This document shows positions 1 through 8,400 of a DNA stretch of 12,288 bases, one piece after another. The position numbers and the translations under genes are program-made. How positions within the stretch are numbered: the stretch's first letter is position 1; each line of letters begins with the position of its first letter. The notes under the pieces are model-generated. The model saw only the letters and a list, made by a program, of their open reading frames with translations. It was not told where the DNA came from and searched no databases. The stretch covers positions 1 through 12,288 of the forward strand of contig JAGLNY010000048.1 in the NCBI GenBank assembly GCA_023139255.1, read 5' to 3'. The stretch comes from Spirochaetales bacterium. Its GTDB lineage: Bacteria > Spirochaetota > Spirochaetia > JABMQR01.

Positions 1-416
1 TCTTTCTTTTTGAAAGCAGTACCTGTTGAGTTATATGCATCAAGTAATTCAGAAGAAAGATTCTCACTCATAGACTTCCCGCTCCTGCTTCTTGCAGCCA
101 GGATAATCCATCTCATTGAAAGAGCTTCTTTCCTGCTCTCACGCACTTCAATCGGTACCTGATAGGTTGAACCACCTACACGCCGAGACTTAACCTCCAC
201 GACCGGTTTAACGTTATCAAGGGCTTTCATAAATACTTCCAATGGTTTCTCACCGGTTTTTTCACCCATGATAGCCATAGCATTATATAATGTCTTGGTA
301 CTGGTTGACTTTTTCCCGTCAATCATCATTCTACGGATAAATTTTTCTACAATTGTACTGCTATACCTTGGGTCAGGGAGCACTTCCCGGACCGGGGCAA
401 CTTTTCTTCTTGCCAT
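1..416 (-). CDS. rpsG: 30S ribosomal protein S7, 3'-truncated by window edge
   Basis: S7 nucleates assembly of the 30S head by binding the 3' domain of 16S rRNA and lies beside the E and P sites. The visible 138 codons begin MARRKVAPVREVLPDPRY and include the family segments KFIRRMMIDGKK (about residues 25-36) and GGSTYQVPIEVR (about 80-91). The reading frame is open to the left edge. Compared with the usual length of about 156 residues, roughly the last 18 (the RAFAHYRW-type end) are missing only because the window stops. The ATG at 416 is preceded by a GAGGTGAGG Shine-Dalgarno. The gene starts 12 bases after the rpsL stop, so the two are surely co-transcribed and probably translationally coupled. 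The S7 autoregulatory structure known from the E. coli rpsL-rpsG gap would not fit in this space. Identification is certain. Confidence 0.97.
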   Translation of the reverse strand, partial: MARRKVAPVREVLPDPRYSSTIVEKFIRRMMIDGKKSTSTKTLYNAMAIMGEKTGEKPLEVFMKALDNVKPVVEVKSRRVGGSTYQVPIEVRESRKEALSMRWIILAARSRSGKSMSENLSSELLDAYNSTGTAFKKK

Positions 417-428
417 ATTTCCTCACCT

Positions 429-803
429 CTATGCTTTCGGTTTCTTCGTACCGTATTTTGATCTTCCCTTCTTTCTGTCATCCACACCAAGGGTATCTTT
501 AGCACCACGAATAATGTGATACCTTACACCTGGAAGGTCCTTGACCCTACCGCCCCTCAAAAGAACAACTGAGTGTTCCTGAAGATTGTGTCCGATACCG
601 GGAATATAGGCTGTAACCTCAATCCCGTTTGACAATCTTACTCTTGCTACTTTTCTCAAAGCAGAATTCGGTTTTTTTGGAGTTACAGTCATTACACGGG
701 TACAAACACCGCGTTTTTGGGGACAGCTTTCCAAAGCCGGCGAAGTTGTTTTCTTAATTTGGGCCTTTCTTCCCTTTCTTATTAATTGATTAATTGTTGG
801 CAT
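429..803 (-). CDS. rpsL: 30S ribosomal protein S12
   Basis: S12 sits at the 30S-50S interface and takes part in decoding accuracy. The 124-residue protein is full length and starts MPTINQLIRKGRKAQ. It carries the invariant TPKKPNSALRK block (41-51) and GGRVKDLPGVRYH (84-96). Lys43 and Lys88, the classic streptomycin-resistance positions, are both lysine. Asp89, methylthiolated in many bacteria, is present. The ATG at 803 is preceded by an AAAGGGAGTGG Shine-Dalgarno about 9 bases upstream. It follows rpoC after a 189-base gap, the widest between coding regions here apart from nusG-rplK, and is followed 12 bases later by rpsG. Whether it has its own promoter in that gap cannot be settled from sequence; no strong -35/-10 pair was seen. 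Confidence 0.98.
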   Translation of the reverse strand: MPTINQLIRKGRKAQIKKTTSPALESCPQKRGVCTRVMTVTPKKPNSALRKVARVRLSNGIEVTAYIPGIGHNLQEHSVVLLRGGRVKDLPGVRYHIIRGAKDTLGVDDRKKGRSKYGTKKPKA

Positions 804-838
804 CTATTAGATCCACTCCCTTTTCTACTGAATGTTTT

Positions 839-864
839 GTCCGCGTAACTTTCTTTCCGCAGAC
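839..864 (-). other. Stem-loop in the rpoC-rpsL gap, upstream of the rpsL ribosome-binding site
   Basis: On the minus strand GTCTGCG (864-858) pairs with CGCGGAC (845-839): seven base pairs including one U-G wobble, with a 12-base loop. On the plus strand the wobble becomes a C/A mismatch, so the fold suits the rpsL transcript. It ends 15 bases before the rpsL Shine-Dalgarno and has no U-run, so it is not a classical terminator. The rest of the 804-992 gap is AT-rich, without an ORF or a convincing promoter. A role in processing or translation control is only inference. Confidence 0.4.
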
Positions 865-992
865 TTTCATTACATACAAAATATTTTTGAAATTGACTCA
901 CTATCTAAAACACCTGATGTCAGCATGTAACCCCGTAAATTTACTTATTCATTGTGGGTTTCATCATCAGATAAATAATTCACAAGACAATT

Positions 993-3900
993 TCAAGACT
1001 CTTCAACTTTTAAAATTGTCCCATCATTGTCGTTTGTCCCGCTTTCAACGGCTTCAGAAAATTCCAGATCAGGAAGACTCAACTCCTTAAATTCACGTTT
1101 TCTCTCTTCCATAGCAGTCTGGACGGAAACATCCAGGTCTGCTGAAGAGTCCTCCACCAGTTGGATATTACGATATTTCTTCATACCGGTACCAGCAGGA
1201 ATTAAATGGCCAATTATTACATTTTCCTTCAGTCCCCGCAGTTCATCTCTACTACCAGCAATCGCTGCATTTGTCAAGACTTTTGTGGTTTCCTGGAAAG
1301 ATGCCGCTGATATAAAAGAGTCAATACTCAGCGAAGCCCTTGTGATACCCAGAAGAAGAGGCCTTGCAACAGCCGGCTGGCCACCAGCATTGAGAACCCG
1401 TTCGTTCTCCTCATTAAATTTATACTTGTCAATCTGCTGACCAAAAATAAATCCGGTATCACCAACAGTGATAATTTCAACTTTCCGCATCATCTGGCGT
1501 ACAATAACACCGATATGCTTATCATTGATATCAACACCCTGAAGCCGGTAAACTTCCTGCACTTCATCAACCAGGAATGACTGAAGCTCATTCTCTCCTA
1601 GAATTTCCAGAATATCATGCGGGTCAATTGCCCCGTCACATAATCTTTCTCCTGACTCAATATAATCACCATCACGAACAAGCAGGTGTTTCCCCATGGG
1701 AACAAGATGCTTGAATTCACCGCCGAAGTCATCCTCAACAATCAGTTGACGCCGTCCTTTTATGATAGTTCTAAACCGTACTGTACCACTTACCTGCGCC
1801 AGGATAGCTTTATTTTTCGGTCTTCTCGCTTCAAACAGCTCGCCTACACGGGGAAGACCACCGGTAATATCCCGTGTTTTAACACTTTCCTTAAGAAGTT
1901 TAGCAAGAATCCGTCCTTTCTTTACAACCGTATCATTCTCAACATTAAGATAGGAAGATCCCGGAAGGAAGTAAGTCGCTAAAGTATTTTCATCATTATC
2001 GATAATTTCAATCCTCGGCTGCAGAGTCTCCAGTGTGTACTCAGTAATTTTTTTCTCTACATTACCAGTCTCTTCGTTAACCTCTTCCTTTAATGTTGTT
2101 CCAAGCATGATATCAACAAACTGGACAGTACCATCCTGCTCAGCAATAATCGGTTCTGAGAACGGGTCAAAGGTCGCAATAGAATCACCCGATTGAACTA
2201 ATTCACCTTCTTGTACAAATACCTCGGATCCATTCCTTACTTCAATTTTCTGCTCCTGGGAGATAAGCAGGATCTGACCTTGATACATCCGTACATATGC
2301 AATTTCCTGTGAAAGAATCTCCTCACCGGATTTATTAACTGCAAGGACTGTCCCTGATACAACTTTCTCATCTTTCTCAACAACAACTTTCTTAAGGTCT
2401 TTCCCATCTATTGTTCTAAGCACTTTGGATACAGTGATAAATCCCTTCCTGGTAAACAGCAGAGATTCCTCACTAATTTTTACAGTACTCCCGGTTATTG
2501 AGTTGACAATTACGGGATATCCCAGGGTAATCTTATTTTCTTCACTGGTTTTTGTTGCCGCGCCGCCAATATGGAATGTTCTCATTGTCAGCTGTGTTCC
2601 AGGCTGCCCAATGGACTGGGCGGCAATAATACCTACAGCCTCACCAATAACAACTGTCCGGTTAATTGCCAGATTTCTTCCGTAGCACCGCTGACATACT
2701 CCATGTTTAGCCTCACAGGTAAGTACGGTCCTGATCCTCACAGACTCAATACCAGCCTGTTCAATCTCTTCCGCTACTTCATCAGTGATCTCTTCATTTA
2801 CATCAATGATTATCTCACTTGTAATGGGGTGCTTAACTCTTTCCAGAGTAAACCGTCCCTCGATCCTGTCCTTCAGGGATTCAACAATCTCTTCCCCATC
2901 CTTTATTGCCCGGATCTCAATACCATTAATAGTTCCGCAGTCTTCTTCATTGATAACTACATCCTGTGCAATATCAACAAGACGTCTCGTCAGATACCCG
3001 GCATCAGCAGTCTTTAGGGCTGTATCCGCCAGTCCCTTACGGGCACCGTTGGTTGAGATGAAAAACTCAATAATAGAAAGTCCTTCCTTAAAGTTAGACC
3101 GTATAGGAAGCTCAATAATGTCACCGGATGGTTTTGCCATAAGACCACGCATACCGCCCAGCTGTCTGATCTGCGTTCTGCTTCCTCTCGCGCCGGAATC
3201 CGCCATCAAGTATATCGGGTTAAATCCTGCCTGATCCAGCTTCAGCTTATCCATCAATACATTAGTAAGATCTTCATTGGTCTTACTCCATACTTCAATT
3301 ACACGGTTATATCGTTCTTCCTGGGTAATATGACCCTGGAGATACTGCCCCTGAATTATTTTAACCTGATCATTCGCGCCATCAATCATGTTCTTCTTTT
3401 CTTCAGGTATGATAATATCAGTGATACCGATTGTTGCACCAAATAAGGTTGCATATTTGAAACCAATATCCTTGATAGAATCAAGCATTTTAACTGCCGT
3501 TGATGAATTGTATTTTGCCAGGGTTTCGCCGACAAGAGCCCGAAGTTCTTTATCCCCAAAACAGATGTTTCGAAATGATATTTCTTCAGGCATCCCATCG
3601 TTAAATATAACCCGTCCGGGAGTCGTCTCAATCACCTCTGTATCAGAGAGCCGGTATCGGATTTTTGTGCTGTAAGCTATAGACTGGCTATCAATGGCCA
3701 TTAAAATTTCATTAATATTGTCAAAAAACTTACCTTCTCCCTTGTGTCCTTCTTTCATCCTGGTTAAATAATTGATTCCCAATACCATATCCTGTGAAGG
3801 AAATACAACCGGCTTACCGTTTGCCGGATCCAGGAGGTTGTTAGCTGACATCATTAATGTCCAGCACTCTATCTGGGCTGCCTGCGTAAGGGGCACATGG

Positions 3901-5270
3901 ACTGCCATCTGATCACCATCAAAGTCGGCATTATACGCATGACATACCAGCGGGTGAAGCTTAATTGCCTTTCCTTCAACAAGGACAGGCTCAAATGCCT
4001 GTATCCCCAACCTGTGCAGTGTGGGTGCCCTGTTTAGAAGAACCGGATGTTCTCTTACGACATCATCAAGGATTGACCATACTTCCTGAGTCTCCTGCTC
4101 CACAAGGCTTTTTGCTTTCTTTATATTATAGACAACACCTTTCTGTACAAGCTTTTTCATAATAAAAGGCTTATAGAGCTCCAGTGCCATTTTCGCGGGC
4201 AGCCCGCATTGATGAAGCCGCAATTCAGGACCTACAACAATAACAGAACGGCCTGAGTAGTCGACACGTTTCCCAAGAAGATTCTGTCTGAACCGCCCCT
4301 GTTTCCCTTTCAGCATATCAGAGAGGGATTTTAAAGGTCTGTTTGATGCACCTTTAACTACCCGCTTTTTCTTGGAGTTATCGAACAATGCATCAACTGC
4401 TTCCTGCAGCATTCGTTTCTCGTTTCGTATAATTATATCCGGTGCATTCAGGGCCATCAGACGTTTTAATCTATTATTTCTATTGATGACACGCCGATAA
4501 AGATCATTCAGGTCTGAAGTAGCAAATCTTCCGCCGTCAAGCTGGACCATCGGTCGAAGCTCAGGCGGGATAACTGGAATCACACTCAGAATCATCCACT
4601 CAGGTCTGTTCCCGGAGTCACGGAAATTTTCCACAACCTCGATTCTCTTCAGAAGTCTCTTGTCAGCCTTGGATCCTTTATCAAGCATTTTAGCACGGAG
4701 TTCTGCAGAAAGTGCATCAAGATCCAGGTTTTCAAGAAGTGTACTGACCGCCTCGGCACCAATACCGGCTGAGAAGTTTTCCCCATACCTTTCACGGGAT
4801 TCATAATACTCCTCCTCGGTCAGCATTTGCCGTTCCTTGAGGTCAGTATCACCTGGATTTGTTACTACATATTTTTCATAATAAAGAATCGACCGCAGTG
4901 CTGCTATGGTAAGATCTAAAAGCAAACCCATCCTTGAGGGGACGGAACGATAGTACCAAATATGAGATACAGGAGAAGCCAGTTCGATGTGTCCCATACG
5001 TTCACGCCGAACTTTGAAATGTGTAACCTCAACTCCACAGCGGTCACAAATGACCCCTTTATATCTGATAGATTTAAACTTACCGCAGTAACATTCCCAC
5101 TCTTTCGTGGTCCCGAAAATTTTCTCGCAAAACAATCCATCCTTTTCCGGACGGAGAGTTCTGTAATTAATGGTTTCCGGTTTCTTAACCTCACCATATG
5201 ACCAGGACCTAATCTGGTCTGGTGAAGCTAATCGAATCCTAATGCTATCGAAATCCTGAATTTCTCTCAT
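993..5270 (-). CDS. rpoC: DNA-directed RNA polymerase subunit beta'
   Basis: This is the largest core RNA polymerase subunit, carrying the catalytic magnesium site. The 1425-residue product is of normal size. Seen in order: an N-terminal zinc site with Cys60, Cys62, Cys75 and Cys78; the clamp and rudder region around RQNLLGKRVDYSGRSV (328-343); the catalytic NADFDGD motif at 447-453 with Asp449, Asp451 and Asp453; the secondary-channel segment MADSGARGS (689-697); the bridge helix ADTALKTADAGYLTRRLVD (748-766); a second zinc site with Cys778, Cys852, Cys859 and Cys862; and the trigger-loop region AAQSIGQPGTQLTMRTFHIGG (883-903). The C-terminus ends in a short acidic tail. The ATG at 5270 has a CAGGAGA Shine-Dalgarno. 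It follows rpoB after a 158-base structured spacer and precedes rpsL. The N-terminus resembles Treponema RpoC. All key residues are intact. Confidence 0.99.
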   Translation of the reverse strand: MREIQDFDSIRIRLASPDQIRSWSYGEVKKPETINYRTLRPEKDGLFCEKIFGTTKEWECYCGKFKSIRYKGVICDRCGVEVTHFKVRRERMGHIELASPVSHIWYYRSVPSRMGLLLDLTIAALRSILYYEKYVVTNPGDTDLKERQMLTEEEYYESRERYGENFSAGIGAEAVSTLLENLDLDALSAELRAKMLDKGSKADKRLLKRIEVVENFRDSGNRPEWMILSVIPVIPPELRPMVQLDGGRFATSDLNDLYRRVINRNNRLKRLMALNAPDIIIRNEKRMLQEAVDALFDNSKKKRVVKGASNRPLKSLSDMLKGKQGRFRQNLLGKRVDYSGRSVIVVGPELRLHQCGLPAKMALELYKPFIMKKLVQKGVVYNIKKAKSLVEQETQEVWSILDDVVREHPVLLNRAPTLHRLGIQAFEPVLVEGKAIKLHPLVCHAYNADFDGDQMAVHVPLTQAAQIECWTLMMSANNLLDPANGKPVVFPSQDMVLGINYLTRMKEGHKGEGKFFDNINEILMAIDSQSIAYSTKIRYRLSDTEVIETTPGRVIFNDGMPEEISFRNICFGDKELRALVGETLAKYNSSTAVKMLDSIKDIGFKYATLFGATIGITDIIIPEEKKNMIDGANDQVKIIQGQYLQGHITQEERYNRVIEVWSKTNEDLTNVLMDKLKLDQAGFNPIYLMADSGARGSRTQIRQLGGMRGLMAKPSGDIIELPIRSNFKEGLSIIEFFISTNGARKGLADTALKTADAGYLTRRLVDIAQDVVINEEDCGTINGIEIRAIKDGEEIVESLKDRIEGRFTLERVKHPITSEIIIDVNEEITDEVAEEIEQAGIESVRIRTVLTCEAKHGVCQRCYGRNLAINRTVVIGEAVGIIAAQSIGQPGTQLTMRTFHIGGAATKTSEENKITLGYPVIVNSITGSTVKISEESLLFTRKGFITVSKVLRTIDGKDLKKVVVEKDEKVVSGTVLAVNKSGEEILSQEIAYVRMYQGQILLISQEQKIEVRNGSEVFVQEGELVQSGDSIATFDPFSEPIIAEQDGTVQFVDIMLGTTLKEEVNEETGNVEKKITEYTLETLQPRIEIIDNDENTLATYFLPGSSYLNVENDTVVKKGRILAKLLKESVKTRDITGGLPRVGELFEARRPKNKAILAQVSGTVRFRTIIKGRRQLIVEDDFGGEFKHLVPMGKHLLVRDGDYIESGERLCDGAIDPHDILEILGENELQSFLVDEVQEVYRLQGVDINDKHIGVIVRQMMRKVEIITVGDTGFIFGQQIDKYKFNEENERVLNAGGQPAVARPLLLGITRASLSIDSFISAASFQETTKVLTNAAIAGSRDELRGLKENVIIGHLIPAGTGMKKYRNIQLVEDSSADLDVSVQTAMEERKREFKELSLPDLEFSEAVESGTNDNDGTILKVEES

Positions 5271-5313
5271 TCGAAGGTCTCCTGAAATATCTGCCTGTTA
5301 AAGCAGTATCTTG

Positions 5314-5342
5314 AGGCAATTTCAAAAAATTGCCTTTTGAAA
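5314..5342 (-). other. Overlapping, mutually exclusive stem-loops before rpoC
   Basis: Two perfect stems share bases. Stem 1 pairs 5314-5322 (AGGCAATTT) with 5327-5335, nine pairs with a 4-base loop. Stem 2 pairs 5320-5327 (TTTCAAAA) with 5335-5342, eight pairs with a 7-base loop. Only one can form at a time. In the transcript they lie about 35-65 bases upstream of the rpoC start, and neither is followed by a U-run in the sense direction. The switch-like arrangement is seen directly; any regulatory use is inference. Confidence 0.45.
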
Positions 5343-5343
5343 C

Positions 5344-5370
5344 TCTTGATTGTGTTTTACACAATCAAGA
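5344..5370 (-). other. 12-bp perfect stem-loop in the rpoB-rpoC spacer
   Basis: Plus-strand bases 5344-5355 (TCTTGATTGTGT) are the exact reverse complement of 5359-5370, giving a 12-pair stem with a 3-base loop. It is the longest perfect inverted repeat found in the window and is centred about 70 bases after the rpoB stop. The sense-strand bases after it are GTTTCAAAAGG, with no terminator-like U-run. Possible roles are an RNase processing site, an mRNA stability element or a pause site between rpoB and rpoC. Confidence 0.6.
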
Positions 5371-5417
5371 ACTTCTGGCTAATTCCTTTACGGAAGCTTA
5401 ATGCAACTATTTCTGAA

Positions 5418-5441
5418 AACTCAGTTCATTAGAACTGAGTT
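5418..5441 (-). other. Stem-loop with the rpoB stop codon in its loop
   Basis: Bases 5418-5427 and 5432-5441 form a perfect 10-pair inverted repeat. In the RNA the arms are AACUCAGUUC and GAACUGAGUU and the loop is UAAU. The loop holds the UAA stop of rpoB, and an in-frame UGA follows directly, so the stops are tandem. The 5' arm encodes the last residues of RpoB. TTTTC follows the stem, a weak U-run that might allow some termination or pausing; a 3'-end stabilising role is equally possible. Confidence 0.55.
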
Positions 5442-8400
5442 CCCTTCTTGCTAATCAATTCCTCATCACGTTCTGTCAGCGGAACCTGCTTTCCCCTGGA
5501 ATCATAAATTGACATATCCAGGGCAAGTCCTCTAAGTTCCTGCACCAGGACGTTGAAGGATTCCGGCATTCCTGCATTGGAAGAAGGTTCATCTTTTACT
5601 ATACTTTCATAAATCTTGACTCTTCCATTCATATCATCCGACTTGATAGTAAGAAGTTCCTGAAGCGTATTTGCTGCACCATATGCCTCAAGCGCCCAAA
5701 CTTCCATTTCACCGAGCCGCTGACCTCCAAACTGTGCCTTGCCTCCCAGCGGCTGCTGAGTAACAAGTGAATAAGGTCCGGTAGAACGTGCATGCATTTT
5801 GTCATCAACAAGGTGTGCCAGTTTCAGCATATATACATACCCGGTAAAAACAGAGTTAACAAACGGCTCACCGGTCCTTCCGTCACGGAGCTGGATTTTT
5901 GAGTCAACCGGCAGTCCCGCCTCTTTCATCTTGCTCTCTATTTGTCCTATAGTTGCGGACTGGAATACAGGTGTTGAAAACCAGTCGTCCAATTCCTGGG
6001 CCGCCCAGCCAAGCTGGGTTTCAAGAAGCTGTCCGATATTCATACGTGATGGTACACCAAGCGGGTTCAGACAGATATCAAGCGGAGTACCGTCATCCAT
6101 ATACGGCATATCCTCTTCCGGCAGTACCCGGGCAACAACACCCTTATTTCCATGACGGCCTGCCATCTTATCCCCTTCCCGGAGTTTTCGTTTTTTCGCA
6201 ACAAGGACTTTCACCACTTCATCAACCCCAGGTGACAGATCATCACCTTCAGAGCGTTTGAGCCGCTGTATATCAATAACCGTACCTTCAGTTCCATGGG
6301 GAACTTTCAAGGATGTGTCCCGCACTTCTTTTGCTTTCTCACCGAAAATAGAGTTCAGGAGTTTGAATTCCGGGGTGGTATCCGATTCTGATTTCGGGGT
6401 TACTTTCCCTACCAGGATATATCCGGGCTTAACTTTTGCACCAATTCTGATTACCCCATCCTCATCAAGCTGTTCAAGGGTCTTTTCACTTGTATTCGGG
6501 ATATCACGAGTCAGTTTTTCCGGACCAAGTTTGGTCTCCCTGACATCTATCGTAAATTCCTTAATATGGATTGAGGTATAAATATCTTCCTTAACAACTT
6601 TCTCAGAGATCAGGATAGCATCCTCATAGTTGTATCCGTTCCAGGGTACAAATCCTACAAGCACATTCCTGCCCAACGCCAGCTCCCCGCTTTTTGTGGC
6701 AGGTCCGTCTGCGACGACCTGTCCCTCAACAACTTTCTGCCCGCGATAGACTACCGGCTTCTGGTGAAAACAGGTGTCCTGGTTGGTACGTTGGAATTTC
6801 TGGATCACATACTTATCAATATCACCATCAAACTGCGGTTCATCAGGTTCGATAACAACTGAATATGAGGTAACATGTTGAACAGTTCCTGCCCGGTTTG
6901 CCTTTACAAGCACTCCTGAATCGTATGCAGCCTTAGCTTCCATACCTGTCCCTACCCTTGGGGGTTCGGGGAACAGCAGAGGTACTGCCTGACGCTGCAT
7001 ATTTGATCCCATCAAAGCCCTGTTTGCATCATCATGTTCCAGAAACGGGATAAGCGATGTGGCAACAGAAATTACCTGCTTGGGGGAAACATCCATATAC
7101 TGAATGCTTGCCGGCTCCCTGGTGTTATAATCACCTGAGCGGCGTACTGATACGAAATCGTCAAGGAACTTCCCGCTATTATCTATTCTGGCATTAGCCT
7201 GGGCAATAAAGTATTTTTCCTCATCAATTGCAGAAAGATACTCGATCTCTTTTGTTGCCCTGCCGTTCTCAACTTTTCTATAGGGTGTTTCCAGAAATCC
7301 GTAATCATTTACCCTGGTATAGTTTGCCAGAGAAACTATAAGGCCGATATTTGGTCCTTCAGGGGTTTCAATAGGACACATACGTCCGTAATGAGTATAA
7401 TGCACATCCCGAACCTCAAACCCTGCCCGGTCCCGTGACAAACCACCAGGTCCAAGTGCATTGAGTCTCCGTTTGTGAGTAAGTTCTGCAAGCGGGTTAA
7501 CCTGATCCATAAACTGACTAAGCTGACTCGACCCGAAAAACTCTTTAATAGCTGCAACAATAGGTTTGATTGAGATCAAATCCTGGGGTTTAACTGTTTC
7601 GGCTTCCAGATTCATACGTTCTTTAGCTATACGCTCCATTCTGGTAAACGCAGTTTTAAGCTGATTTTGAAGAAGTTCTCCTACAGACCGTATTCTCCTG
7701 TTCCCAAGATGATCAATATCATCAACATTCGCTTCACCGATATATACCTTTATAAGCTGTTTGATAGTGTTGTAAATATCCTGCTTTGTCAGGACAGGTT
7801 CCTCAAGCATCGTCTCATAATCAAATTTCTTGTTAAGCTTATATCGTCCCACTCGTCCCAGGTCATACCTGCGGTAAGTGAAAAACATGGTATTGAGATC
7901 TTTCTCAGCACTTTCAAGTGTTATGGGTTCCCCCGGCATCAGCACGGTATATATTGATATCAGTGCATCTTCCTTTGTAGGTTCATCATGCCCTTCCTCA
8001 ACCCGGGTATGCTTGGATTCTTCAATCTCAAAACACCTGAGAATCATCTGTGAGTGAAGCGATTCCTCGTGCTCAAAATCTATGATTTGAATTTTTTTCA
8101 CGCCGGAGTGGATAAGTTCATCTATTTCATGCGGGTGCATTTTTTCCCCGGCACGGTAGAGTTTTTTTCTCACCCCGTCCTCGGATTTGTCCAGATACAC
8201 ATTCTTATAGAGAATGGTATCAACCAGACTATCCTTTACTTTCTGCCTGCCGGAAAGAGTAACCGTTTTTGATTTATAATAGAGTTCCAGGATTTTCTCA
8301 CGTGAATCAAACCCAAGGGCTCTGAGAAACAGTGTTGCAAGGATTCTCTTTTTCCTGTCAACCTTGGTATAAATCAGGTCTTTTTTCTGATCAATCTCAA

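Noticed and set aside
893..898. TTGACT on the plus strand as a promoter -35
   Set aside because: The hexamer 17 bases downstream is GATGTC, unlike a -10, and no plus-strand gene follows.
865..990. Minus-strand promoter for rpsL (for example CTGACA or TGTAAT hexamers in the rpoC-rpsL gap)
   Set aside because: No -35 and -10 candidates occur together at 16-18 base spacing; single hexamers in AT-rich sequence are not enough.
1686..3234. Several plus-strand open frames of about 60-150 codons opposite rpoC
   Set aside because: They overlap an intact, highly conserved rpoC in other frames, have no recognisable family features, and are low-complexity antisense products.
5314..5340. Plus-strand terminator formed by the 9-bp stem followed by TTTTG
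   Set aside because: The T-run is only four bases and no plus-strand gene would use it; the same sequence is better explained as sense-strand RNA structure.
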